In this document: positions 1 to 5,815 of the stretch, piece by piece
How positions within the stretch are numbered: the stretch's first letter is position 1
Layout: each line of letters starts with the position of its first letter
NCBI GenBank assembly: GCA_023665245.1
Contig: JAMPEH010000158.1
Location: forward strand, 1-5,894
Direction of reading: 5' to 3'
Source: Muribaculaceae bacterium
Lineage (GTDB): Bacteria > Pseudomonadota > Alphaproteobacteria > Rs-D84
Length of the DNA: 5,894 nucleotides
Made by a program: the position numbers and the translations under genes
Notes under the pieces: generated by a model
Told to the model about the DNA's origin: nothing
The model's input: the letters and a program-made list of their open reading frames with translations, nothing else
Database searches by the model: none

Positions 1-27
1 ATGTGATAATTTAAATCATGATTAGAA

Positions 28-121
28 TTAATCGCTTATCAGGCTAACCGATTTTTGGCAAAAATCGGTTAGCCTGATAAGCGATTTTTGGAAATATCGG
101 TTATTATGGTAAGCGATTTTT
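28..121. repeat. Array of three ~32-bp palindromic modules with T-tracts
   Basis: Three consecutive modules share the pattern ATCGNTTA, six variable bases, TAANCGATTTTT. The ATCG cores begin at 31, 64 and 96 and the CGATTTTT blocks at 49, 82 and 114, giving steps of 33 and 32 bp. The six central bases are TCAGGC, GCCTGA and TTATGG. The first two are reverse complements of each other, so modules 1 and 2 together form a long perfect inverted repeat, while module 3 is a diverged direct copy of module 2. Each module can fold as a short stem followed by five T, like an intrinsic terminator, and the whole array lies 60 bp upstream of the ATPase promoter. Its role is unknown. Candidates are serial terminators insulating the ATPase gene, a protein-binding array, or a dispersed chromosomal repeat. 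Confidence 0.85.
30..86. repeat. Perfect 27-bp inverted repeat with 3-nt loop
   Basis: Bases 30-56 are the exact reverse complement of 60-86, separated only by GGC (57-59). As RNA this is an uninterrupted 27-bp stem followed by a T-rich stretch; as DNA it could extrude as a cruciform. It has no mismatch although it is non-coding, which suggests recent formation, gene conversion or selection on the structure. It could act as a strong bidirectional terminator between the unseen gene to the left and the ATPase gene, but that is inference. Confidence 0.9.
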
Positions 122-181
122 ATTAAAATTAATGATAAAGTAGACCTTTATAGCATAATTTTATGTTTTTATCATAAAAAT

Positions 182-212
182 TTGGTTATTACAATAAACG
201 ATTGTATCTTTG
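182..212 (+). promoter_or_regulatory. Bacteroidetes housekeeping promoter of the DUF4143 ATPase gene
   Basis: A TTG (182-184, preceded by T) is followed after 20 bp by TATCTTTG (205-212). This matches the Bacteroidetes primary-sigma consensus TTG, 19-21 bp, TAnnTTTG. Transcription should begin roughly 5-10 bp downstream, leaving a short leader before the ATG at 246 with no Shine-Dalgarno sequence, as is common in this phylum. Confidence 0.8.
190..206. promoter_or_regulatory. Small palindrome in the promoter spacer (possible operator)
   Basis: TACAAT (190-195) and ATTGTA (201-206) are perfect 6-bp inverted repeats separated by five bases. They lie between the -33 and -7 elements and touch the -7 box. 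The position suits a repressor site, possibly for self-control by the ATPase, but six-base AT-rich arms can arise by chance. Confidence 0.35.
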
Positions 213-245
213 CATTCAAAACTCCAAAGGTAAGAATTTTGAATT

Positions 246-1442
246 ATGGAAAGTTTGTTTGCGAAGCACCGAATGCTTATTGGCCAAGTTGACATGAAAA
301 TAATCAGGGAATGCATCAATGACATTTCCTGGCAACGACCACTTGTCGGAATCAGGGGTTCAAGAGGTGTGGGTAAAACCACCCTTATGCGACAATACAT
401 CAGAAAACAATATGGTGTGCAGCCGGGAGTGGCGTTATACTGCGTGATGGACAGTATGTACTTCACAAATCATACGCTTCTTGAATTGGGAGAAAATTTT
501 CACGGACTTGGTGGCCGACATCTTTTCCTTGATGAAGTTCACAACTATCCCTCCTGGAGCCGGGAAATTAAAGAGCTCAACGACCTCTATCCAGATTTGA
601 AAATAACCTTTACAGGATCATCCCTGATTAGAATCATCAATGCCGATGCAGATCTTTCGCGACGAGTCTTGTCATACAACATGTATGGCCTTTCCTTCAG
701 GGAATTCCTGCAATTTTACCATAATATTAAATTGCCCATCTACAAATTGACGGAGATTCTTGAAAATGCCGACGAGATTTGTTCTGTTGTGACAAGCCTT
801 TGCCAACCACGATTGCTGTTTGAACAATACCTCCGTGATGGCTACTATCCATTCTTTGATGGCAATGAAGTGGAATATTATTCCAGGATTGAGAATGTGG
901 TTTCATTTATCATTGATCAAGAGATGGTGAGGTTTTGCAATATCGACGTGGCATATACAAGAAAAATAAAAGCGTTGCTTTTGTTTATCGCAAGCAATGT
1001 TCCCTACGAAGTCAACATCGCAAAATTATCCTCATATCTGGAACTTAATAAAACCACCGTGCTGAATTATTTGACGGCATTGCATAAGACAGAACTTATC
1101 AATCTCCTATATTCCGACAACAAGTCCGTCACCAAAATGCAGAAGCCTGACAAGATCTACATAAACAATACTAATATCTTATATGCATTGGCAGATGAGG
1201 TGAGAATTGGTACTGTCAGGGAGTGTTTTGTGGTAAACCAACTTGCCGCCCGGCATGACGTGGAGTATGCAAAAGACAATGGAGACTTCAAAGTTGATGG
1301 CAAATGGCTTTTCGAAGTCGGCGGACAAGACAAGTCTTTTGCTCAAATCGCCGATATACCCAATTCTTATGTGTTGGCCGACAACATCGACTTCCCAATC
1401 GGCAAGAAACTCCCCATCTGGCTCATGGGCCTTATCTACTGA
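246..1442 (+). CDS. AAA ATPase with DUF4143 C-terminal domain
   Basis: This is a cytosolic P-loop ATPase of the AAA_14/DUF4143 type, 398 aa, about the family's normal length. Walker A is GSRGVGKTT (residues 38-46). Walker B is LFLDE (93-97), followed by HNYP. The sensor-like strand ITFTGSS is at 120-126, with arginines R139-R140 downstream. The motif YGLSFREFL (147-155) and a GYYPFF segment near 199-204 are typical of the family. Residues about 240-290 look like a winged helix-turn-helix. The C-terminus resembles a restriction-endonuclease-like fold, with E326, D347 and E357 in FEVGGQDK; the lysine I recall in many relatives at residue 361 is Q here, although K363 is nearby. The ATG at 246 is chosen because the promoter sits just upstream. 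The gene is visibly more AT-rich than the downstream genes, hinting at separate acquisition. The biological role of these ATPases is unsettled; defence or toxin-antitoxin-like roles have been suggested. Family call secure, function not. Confidence 0.88.
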   Translation: MESLFAKHRMLIGQVDMKIIRECINDISWQRPLVGIRGSRGVGKTTLMRQYIRKQYGVQPGVALYCVMDSMYFTNHTLLELGENFHGLGGRHLFLDEVHNYPSWSREIKELNDLYPDLKITFTGSSLIRIINADADLSRRVLSYNMYGLSFREFLQFYHNIKLPIYKLTEILENADEICSVVTSLCQPRLLFEQYLRDGYYPFFDGNEVEYYSRIENVVSFIIDQEMVRFCNIDVAYTRKIKALLLFIASNVPYEVNIAKLSSYLELNKTTVLNYLTALHKTELINLLYSDNKSVTKMQKPDKIYINNTNILYALADEVRIGTVRECFVVNQLAARHDVEYAKDNGDFKVDGKWLFEVGGQDKSFAQIADIPNSYVLADNIDFPIGKKLPIWLMGLIY

Positions 1443-1455
1443 TGGGTCGGACAAG

Positions 1456-1473
1456 ATGTACGGATTCGGACAT
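1456..1473. promoter_or_regulatory. 18-bp near-palindrome, candidate upstream activator site
   Basis: ATGTACGGATTCGGACAT is symmetrical at 7 of 9 base pairs about 1464/1465, with TGT-N-CG and CG-N-ACA half-sites. It is centred about 78 bp upstream of the transcription start predicted from the sigma-54 promoter, within the range where NtrC-type activators bind. The regulator encoded downstream has a Fis-type HTH that would bind such a dyad as a dimer. The site and promoter are seen; the link to this regulator is inferred. Confidence 0.5.
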
Positions 1474-1515
1474 TGCGGGATTTGATTATTTCCTTAATAT
1501 CAGTTACTTAAAATT

Positions 1516-1532
1516 TTGGCATAAGGATTGCA
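1516..1532 (+). promoter_or_regulatory. Sigma-54 (-24/-12) promoter of the tolC gene
   Basis: TTGGCATAAGGATTGCA contains the invariant GG (1518-1519) and GC (1530-1531) dinucleotides exactly ten bases apart. It agrees with the RpoN consensus TGGCAC-R-N4-TTGCW at all but one position (T for C at 1522). Taking C1531 as -12 puts the start at about 1543 and gives a 29-nt leader before the ATG at 1572. No housekeeping promoter of good quality is visible in 1443-1571. A sigma-54 activator with a GAFTGA motif is encoded 1.5 kb downstream in the same direction, which strongly supports the call. Confidence 0.82.
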
Positions 1533-1558
1533 TCTCTTTTGGGTGTGGCCTTATGCCA
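1517..1558. repeat. 10-bp inverted repeat spanning the sigma-54 promoter and leader
   Basis: TGGCATAAGG (1517-1526) and CCTTATGCCA (1549-1558) are perfect reverse complements separated by 22 bases. The left arm is the -24 region of the promoter; the right arm lies at about +7 to +16. It is not a terminator, because no T-run follows. If transcription starts near 1543, the left arm is not in the RNA, so any function would be at the DNA level, for example an operator that blocks sigma-54 polymerase. Confidence 0.55.
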
Positions 1559-1571
1559 CTTTTAAGCACTG

Positions 1572-3062
1572 ATGAAAAGAAATTTTATAAATATATTGAT
1601 TGTTGCCGCGAGTGTCGCCTTCGGGTTGTGGGCGACACTCCCCGTGGCAGCCCGCACCATCACCCTCGACGATGCCGTGCTGATGGCCAGAAGCCGCAGC
1701 GTGGATGCAGCAGTGGCCCTAAATACGCTGCGCACCAGTTATTGGAGCTACAGAACTTATCGTGCCGACCTCCTGCCGGAACTTAGTTTCAACGCCACAA
1801 TCCCTTCCTATCGCAAAAGCTACAGCCCTTACCAACTCGACGACGGAAGCTACACCTTCGTGCGCAACAATGTGCTGGACATTACCGGTGAACTGACCGT
1901 GAAGCAAAACATCTGGCTCACAGGCGGCACCATCTCGCTGACTTCCTCGCTCGACTGGATGCGCCAACTCGACAACGGCGCCTACAACCGCTTCATGTCG
2001 GTCCCCGTGGCCTTGACCCTCAATCAACCGATATTCGGGGTGAACAATACGAAATGGAACCGCCGCATCGAACCGCTCCGCTATGAGGAGGCAAAGGCTG
2101 AGTTTATCAGCCAGTCGGAAAATGTGGCCCTCAATGCTGTGACATATTTCTTCAATCTCCTGATGGCTAAGGAAAACCTCGGAATTGCACAGCAAAACTA
2201 CAACAACTCCAAAAAACTGCATGAGGTGGCAATTGCCAAGCGCGAAATGGGACAGATAAGTAAAAACGACCTGCTGCAACTTGAACTCAACCTGCTGAAT
2301 GCAGAATCAACCCTCACAGATTCTGAAAGCAACTATCGCGCCGCGATGTTTGCCCTGAAAGCGTTTCTCGACATTGAGGATGACGAGATGCTCGAGCCCG
2401 TGGTGCCGTCGTCCGTGCCGGAAGGGGAACTCGCCTATCCCGATGTGCTCGACAAGGCCCTGACCAACAATTCCTTCTCTAAGGAAGTGCGTCGCCGTCA
2501 ACTGGAAGCGGACTACAACGTGGCAAAGGCAAAGGGCAACCTCCGCCAGATCAATCTTTTCGCACAGTTCGGTTTCACCGGTACCGCTGACAACACCGGC
2601 GATGCCTACCGCCGGTTGAAAGACAACCAGGTGGTGGAAATCGGTTTTTCGATCCCTCTCGTGGATTGGGGGAAGCGGAGAGGACAGGTGAAGGTGGCTG
2701 AAAACAACCGTAAGGTTGTGGAAAGCACCTTGCGCAAGGAGCAGATGGAATTCAATCAGGATATCTTCCTCCTCGTGGAACGCTACAACAACCAGCAGCG
2801 GCAACTTGCCCTTGCACAACGGGCCGACACCATCGCCGAGACCCGCTACAAGACCAACCTCGAAACCTTCATGATAGGCAAGATCTCCACCCTCGACCTC
2901 AACGACTCCCAACTCAGCAAAGACCAGAATCATCAAGACATGGTCAATCAACTTTACCTCTACTGGAGCTACTACTATCAGATCCGCAGCCTCACCCTCT
3001 GGGATTTCACCCGCAACTCCCCCATCGACGAAGATTTCGACAAAATCCTCACCTCCTATTGA
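1572..3062 (+). CDS. TolC-family outer-membrane efflux protein
   Basis: This 496-aa protein should form the trimeric outer-membrane channel and periplasmic tunnel of a tripartite exporter. It has a signal peptide: K2-R3, a hydrophobic core at about 5-23, and likely cleavage after PVAA (A27). Two outer-membrane efflux repeats follow. One includes the coiled-coil-rich segment GQISKNDLLQLELNLLNAES (about 226-245). The other has the related segment TFMIGKISTLDLNDSQLSKD (about 431-450). Aromatic stretches such as YLYWSYYYQIRSL suit a membrane barrel or its end. The length is normal for Bacteroidales TolC proteins. The ATG at 1572 directly precedes the signal peptide and lies 29 nt after the predicted sigma-54 start. 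No adaptor or inner-membrane pump gene is adjacent, so the substrate cannot be inferred. The next gene, the response regulator, starts 48 bp downstream, suggesting a shared transcript. Family assignment is very secure. Confidence 0.95.
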   Translation: MKRNFINILIVAASVAFGLWATLPVAARTITLDDAVLMARSRSVDAAVALNTLRTSYWSYRTYRADLLPELSFNATIPSYRKSYSPYQLDDGSYTFVRNNVLDITGELTVKQNIWLTGGTISLTSSLDWMRQLDNGAYNRFMSVPVALTLNQPIFGVNNTKWNRRIEPLRYEEAKAEFISQSENVALNAVTYFFNLLMAKENLGIAQQNYNNSKKLHEVAIAKREMGQISKNDLLQLELNLLNAESTLTDSESNYRAAMFALKAFLDIEDDEMLEPVVPSSVPEGELAYPDVLDKALTNNSFSKEVRRRQLEADYNVAKAKGNLRQINLFAQFGFTGTADNTGDAYRRLKDNQVVEIGFSIPLVDWGKRRGQVKVAENNRKVVESTLRKEQMEFNQDIFLLVERYNNQQRQLALAQRADTIAETRYKTNLETFMIGKISTLDLNDSQLSKDQNHQDMVNQLYLYWSYYYQIRSLTLWDFTRNSPIDEDFDKILTSY

Positions 3063-3071
3063 TTTTTTTAT

Positions 3072-3079
3072 TAATTTTG
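3072..3079 (+). promoter_or_regulatory. Possible -7 element before the response-regulator gene
   Basis: TAATTTTG matches the Bacteroidetes -7 consensus TAnnTTTG and would give a leader of about 25 nt before the GTG at 3111. No TTG lies at the expected -33 distance (about 3049-3051), so this is at best a weak promoter. It could give basal regulator and kinase synthesis independent of the sigma-54 promoter upstream of tolC. Confidence 0.35.
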
Positions 3080-3110
3080 CATACCATAACCCTTTAAGCC
3101 CTTAACCCCA

Positions 3111-4433
3111 GTGATACTGATTGTGGATGATGATGCGGCGATACGGAAGTCGCTGGAATTTTTGCTGAAGAGAGCCGGATATGACGTCGAATCGTGTCCG
3201 GATCCGGCTTGCGCCCTCGAAAAGGTGCGTGCTGAAGAATACCAACTTATCCTCATGGATATGAACTATGGCATATCCACCACCGGCGATGAGGGTATAG
3301 CACTCCTGCGAAAGGTCAAGATTTTCCAACCCGACACCCCCGTGATCCTTATCACGGCGTGGGGCAGCATCGAACTGGCCGTGGAGGGTATCAAGGCCGG
3401 TGCATTCGACTTCATCACAAAACCCTGGAACAATCACCTTCTCCTCCAGCGCATCGAAACCGCCATCTCGGTATATTCCAAAAATCACACTTCAAGCGAC
3501 ACCAAACCCTTCGACCGCGGAGGAATCATCTGCCGCAACAGCGAGATGATGAATCTGCTCTCCACCGTCGAGAGAATCGCCCCGACCGACGCCCCGGTGC
3601 TGATCCTCGGTGAAAACGGCACCGGCAAGGAAATGATAGCCAACGCCATCCACATCAACAGCCGTCGACGCGAAAAACCCTTCGTGATGGTAAACTTGGG
3701 AGGAATATCGCAGTCGCTCTTTGAGAGCGAAATGTTCGGCCACGCCAAGGGAGCCTTCACCGGAGCCGTGGCGGCTCGCAAGGGGCGCTTTGAAATGGCC
3801 GACAAAGGCACCATCTTCCTCGATGAAATCGGCGACCTCGACCTCTCAAGTCAGGTGAAGATGCTGAGGGTGCTTCAGCAGCACACGTTTGAAGTCCTGG
3901 GCGACAGCCGACCCAAGAAGGTCGACATCCGGGTGGTGAGCGCCACCAATGCAGACATACCCGCCATGGTGAAGGAGGGAAAATTCCGCGAGGACCTCTT
4001 CTACCGCATCAATCTGATCACGCTCAGGGTGCCGGCACTCCGCGAACGCCCCGACGACATCCCGCTCCTCGTCAGACACTTCATCAAGCAATCCATGATG
4101 CACTCAAATGGTTCAGTCCCTGAGATTTCAGCGGAAGCCCTGGAGTATCTGAGCCGGCTGAAATATCCCGGCAACATCCGCCAGTTGAAAAACATGGTGG
4201 AGCGTGCTGTGCTGATGGGCGGCCAACGACTCGATGTGGCCGATTTCTCCAGCCAACCAGGGGCCGAATCGGAAGTGGAGACATCAAATTCCGGCACTCT
4301 TGTCGATGCCGAACGCTATGCCATAGAGCAGGCGATTGAAAAGGCGGGGGGCAACCACACCACGGCAGCCCGCATCTTGGGAATCACACGCCAAACCCTC
4401 TATCGCAGGATGGAGAAGTATGGACTTAAGTAA
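3111..4433 (+). CDS. NtrC-type sigma-54-dependent response regulator
   Basis: This 440-aa activator has three domains. The receiver (about 1-120) has acidic pocket D6-D7, phosphoacceptor D50 in LILMDMNYG, T82 and K104. The loop after D50 is long (NYGISTTGDEG), as in relatives from this phylum. The AAA+ domain (about 138-365) has Walker A GENGTGKE (167-174), the sigma-54-contacting loop GAFTGA (214-219), Walker B IFLDE (235-239), and an arginine-rich segment FREDLFYR. The C-terminus (about 405-440) is a Fis-type HTH ending TTAARILGITRQTLYRRM. All key residues are present, so it should be phosphorylatable, hydrolyse ATP and open sigma-54 promoters. The start is GTG; the frame is closed by TAA at 3087-3089 with no ATG between, and the first residues MILIVDDD fit a receiver start exactly. 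It probably pairs with the kinase downstream and activates the sigma-54 promoter upstream of tolC. Confidence 0.95.
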   Translation: MILIVDDDAAIRKSLEFLLKRAGYDVESCPDPACALEKVRAEEYQLILMDMNYGISTTGDEGIALLRKVKIFQPDTPVILITAWGSIELAVEGIKAGAFDFITKPWNNHLLLQRIETAISVYSKNHTSSDTKPFDRGGIICRNSEMMNLLSTVERIAPTDAPVLILGENGTGKEMIANAIHINSRRREKPFVMVNLGGISQSLFESEMFGHAKGAFTGAVAARKGRFEMADKGTIFLDEIGDLDLSSQVKMLRVLQQHTFEVLGDSRPKKVDIRVVSATNADIPAMVKEGKFREDLFYRINLITLRVPALRERPDDIPLLVRHFIKQSMMHSNGSVPEISAEALEYLSRLKYPGNIRQLKNMVERAVLMGGQRLDVADFSSQPGAESEVETSNSGTLVDAERYAIEQAIEKAGGNHTTAARILGITRQTLYRRMEKYGLK

Positions 4434-4461
4434 TGCACAATGCACAATGCACAATGCACAA
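4434..4461 (+). repeat. 4 x 7-bp tandem repeat (TGCACAA) abutting the regulator stop codon
   Basis: Four exact copies of TGCACAA begin at the base after the TAA stop (4431-4433). Simple 7-bp repeats of this sort are common in Bacteroidales genomes, as far as I recall. Being between two operon genes, copy-number change here would alter spacing but not a protein. Confidence 0.95.
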
Positions 4462-4475
4462 TTGGCTTCGCGACT

Positions 4476-4508
4476 CGGAAACACTTCGGAAACGCTCCGG
4501 AAACAGAT
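4476..4508 (+). repeat. Three 11-bp direct repeats (CGGAAAC core) before the kinase start
   Basis: CGGAAAC occurs at 4476, 4487 and 4498, exactly 11 bp apart. The first two units (CGGAAACACTT, CGGAAACGCTC) match at 9 of 11 positions; the third (CGGAAACAGAT) keeps the first 8. The array ends three bases before the kinase ATG at 4511. Spacing of one helical turn is compatible with protein binding on one face, but the array lies in a probable operon gap and may simply be a degenerate minisatellite. Confidence 0.75.
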
Positions 4509-4510
4509 GA

Positions 4511-5737
4511 ATGGCTATGACTGAGACTTATATATTGGTGATTTTACTGGTGTTGGCGGTGGCGGGCTATATCGTGTTGTGGCATACATCATTGAGGCAT
4601 AAGCGCACCGTGACCAGAGGTTTGGAACTAATTGCCTCGCAGGATTTCAACAACAGGTTGACCCATACCGGCATTCATGGACCCGACAAGATTGTGGATC
4701 TTTTCAACACCATGATCGACACACTGCGGAGCGAACGCACAAAGAATCTCGAACAGGAAAACTTCCTGCAACTCCTCACCCAGGCCTCCCCGATGGGGGT
4801 ACTGATGCTCGACTTCGACAGGAAAATAAACATGGTGAATCCCGCCTTCCTGAAAATTACCGGCACTGAGGAGTCTGAAATAATTGGCAAAAGAATAGAA
4901 ACACTTCTGACAACTGACAACCGACAACCGACAACCCTGATACGAGAAATGGTAAAGGTGAGATTGGGCGGCAATGAAGTGATACGCGACGGCGACCTGA
5001 TGACCTATCGTTGCTATCACCTTAGCTTTGTCCAGACCGGTTTCCGCCGCGAGTTCTATCTGCTGGAAAGCCTCACCGAGGAGGTGATGAAAGCAGAGCG
5101 AGAGGCCTACGAGAAGGTGATCCGCACCATCTCGCATGAGGTCAACAACACGATGGGCGGTGTGCGCTCGGTGATCCAAACCATCTCCGACACCTCCTAC
5201 GATGCCGACACCATAGAGGTGCTCGAGAGTTGCGACAACCGTTGCGAACAGATGTGCGCCTTCGTGAGCGCTTACGCCGACGTGGTCCGTCTGCCGGAAC
5301 CCATGCGGCAACCCACTGACCTTAACGAGGAAATAGCCCACCAGATACCCTTCCTCAGGATGATGACCAAAGAGAATGTTAAATTGGAGTTCATTCCGGC
5401 TTCCGAACCTGTCATGGCTCACATCGACACCAACATGATGCAACAGGTGATGGTCAACATAGTGAAGAATGCAAATGAGAGCATTCCGGCTGAAGGGGGC
5501 AAAATAAAGATAACCGCCATCAATGATGGCGGTCATCCTATGATTGAGATTGCGAATGATGGTGAACCGATCAGCGAGGAGGTGTCGAGGAATCTTTTCC
5601 GTCCCTTCTACACCACCAAACGGTCTGGCCGCGGCATCGGATTGACCCTTACGGCTGAAATCCTCAACCGCCATGGAGCCCGCTTCAGCCTGCGCACCGA
5701 TTCCGACTCCATCACCCGCTTCCGCATCGTCTTTTAG
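4511..5737 (+). CDS. Membrane PAS histidine kinase, partner of the sigma-54 regulator
   Basis: This 408-aa sensor kinase has one N-terminal transmembrane helix (about 6-24) with almost no periplasmic part. A HAMP-like helical linker follows (about 36-80), then a PAS domain (about 84-190). The phosphorylation site is H209 in RTISHEVNNTMGG. The catalytic domain has an N box (NIVKNANES, 316-324), a G1 box (ANDGEP, 348-353), an F box (LFRPFYTTK, 362-370) and a G2 box (GRGIGLTL, 373-380). All catalytic residues look intact. It resembles NtrY-type kinases that pair with NtrC-type regulators, and lies 77 bp after one. Lacking a periplasmic domain, it probably senses a membrane or cytoplasmic signal. 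The ATG at 4511 is used; a second in-frame ATG at 4517 is an equally possible start. Residues 133-142 are encoded by a 7-bp tandem repeat. No promoter is visible in the gap before it, so it is probably co-transcribed with the regulator. Confidence 0.93.
   Translation: MAMTETYILVILLVLAVAGYIVLWHTSLRHKRTVTRGLELIASQDFNNRLTHTGIHGPDKIVDLFNTMIDTLRSERTKNLEQENFLQLLTQASPMGVLMLDFDRKINMVNPAFLKITGTEESEIIGKRIETLLTTDNRQPTTLIREMVKVRLGGNEVIRDGDLMTYRCYHLSFVQTGFRREFYLLESLTEEVMKAEREAYEKVIRTISHEVNNTMGGVRSVIQTISDTSYDADTIEVLESCDNRCEQMCAFVSAYADVVRLPEPMRQPTDLNEEIAHQIPFLRMMTKENVKLEFIPASEPVMAHIDTNMMQQVMVNIVKNANESIPAEGGKIKITAINDGGHPMIEIANDGEPISEEVSRNLFRPFYTTKRSGRGIGLTLTAEILNRHGARFSLRTDSDSITRFRIVF
4907..4934 (+). repeat. 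4 x 7-bp tandem repeat inside the kinase reading frame
   Basis: CTGACAA, CTGACAA, CCGACAA, CCGACAA run without gaps, followed by CCC. They encode residues 133-142 (LTTDNRQPTT) in a variable part of the PAS region. Since 7 is not a multiple of 3, gain or loss of one or two copies would shift the frame upstream of H209 and remove the whole kinase core; a change of three copies would keep the frame. The present frame is open. Confidence 0.9.
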
Positions 5738-5753
5738 ACCTCGACTACAAAAA

Positions 5754-5784
5754 AATCAATTTGCATAGAAACAAAAAATTGATT
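5754..5784. promoter_or_regulatory. 9-bp inverted repeat overlapping the downstream promoter
   Basis: AATCAATTT (5754-5762) and AAATTGATT (5776-5784) are perfect reverse complements with a 13-base gap. The left arm covers the -33 TTG and the right arm ends on the first base of the -7 box. The geometry is that of an operator over a promoter. A weak terminator for the kinase gene is the alternative, but the stem is AT-only apart from one pair and no T-run follows. Confidence 0.5.
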
Positions 5785-5791
5785 ACCTTTG
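5761..5791 (+). promoter_or_regulatory. Bacteroidetes housekeeping promoter of the right-edge ATPase gene
   Basis: TTG (5761-5763, preceded by T) and TACCTTTG (5784-5791) are 20 bp apart, a full match to the TTG/TAnnTTTG pattern. The spacing is identical to that of the promoter before the DUF4143 ATPase gene at the left. The ATG follows at 5816 after a short AT-rich leader. Confidence 0.8.
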
Positions 5792-5815
5792 TATATTCAA
5801 TAAAGCAGCAGTATT

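Noticed and set aside
28..121. CRISPR-like array
   Set aside because: The conserved parts form one short palindrome around only six variable bases, with three units and one inverted; there are no spacer-sized unique segments and no cas genes.
154..179. AT-rich hairpins (CATAA/TTATG and TTTTATG/CATAAAA)
   Set aside because: Short arms made almost only of A and T in a very AT-rich stretch are expected by chance; they also compete with each other.
1372..1386. Second activator site (TGTTG / CAACA dyad) in the end of the ATPase gene
   Set aside because: The half-sites and spacing differ from the 1456-1473 palindrome and the bases are constrained by coding sequence.
1517..1558. Intrinsic terminator for the ATPase gene
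   Set aside because: The stem has a 22-base loop and is followed by ACTTTTAAGC rather than a T-run, and its left arm is better explained as a -24 element.
1304..1786. 160-codon plus-strand frame bridging the ATPase and tolC genes
   Set aside because: It overlaps the ends of two well-supported genes in another frame and crosses the sigma-54 promoter; the sequence has no recognisable protein features.
2307..2951. 214-codon minus-strand open frame opposite tolC
   Set aside because: Antisense shadow of a clear TolC coding region, with no domain, promoter or leader of its own.
3091..3110. Telomere-like CCCTTTAAG/CCCTTAA/CCCC run before the regulator start
   Set aside because: Only about two imperfect units in a short leader; no structure or known function supports more than coincidence.
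4628..5674. 348-codon open frame on the minus strand opposite the kinase
   Set aside because: It lies wholly opposite a kinase with all catalytic motifs, and its product shows no recognisable domain and is rich in histidine and valine, as expected of an antisense shadow of high-GC codons.
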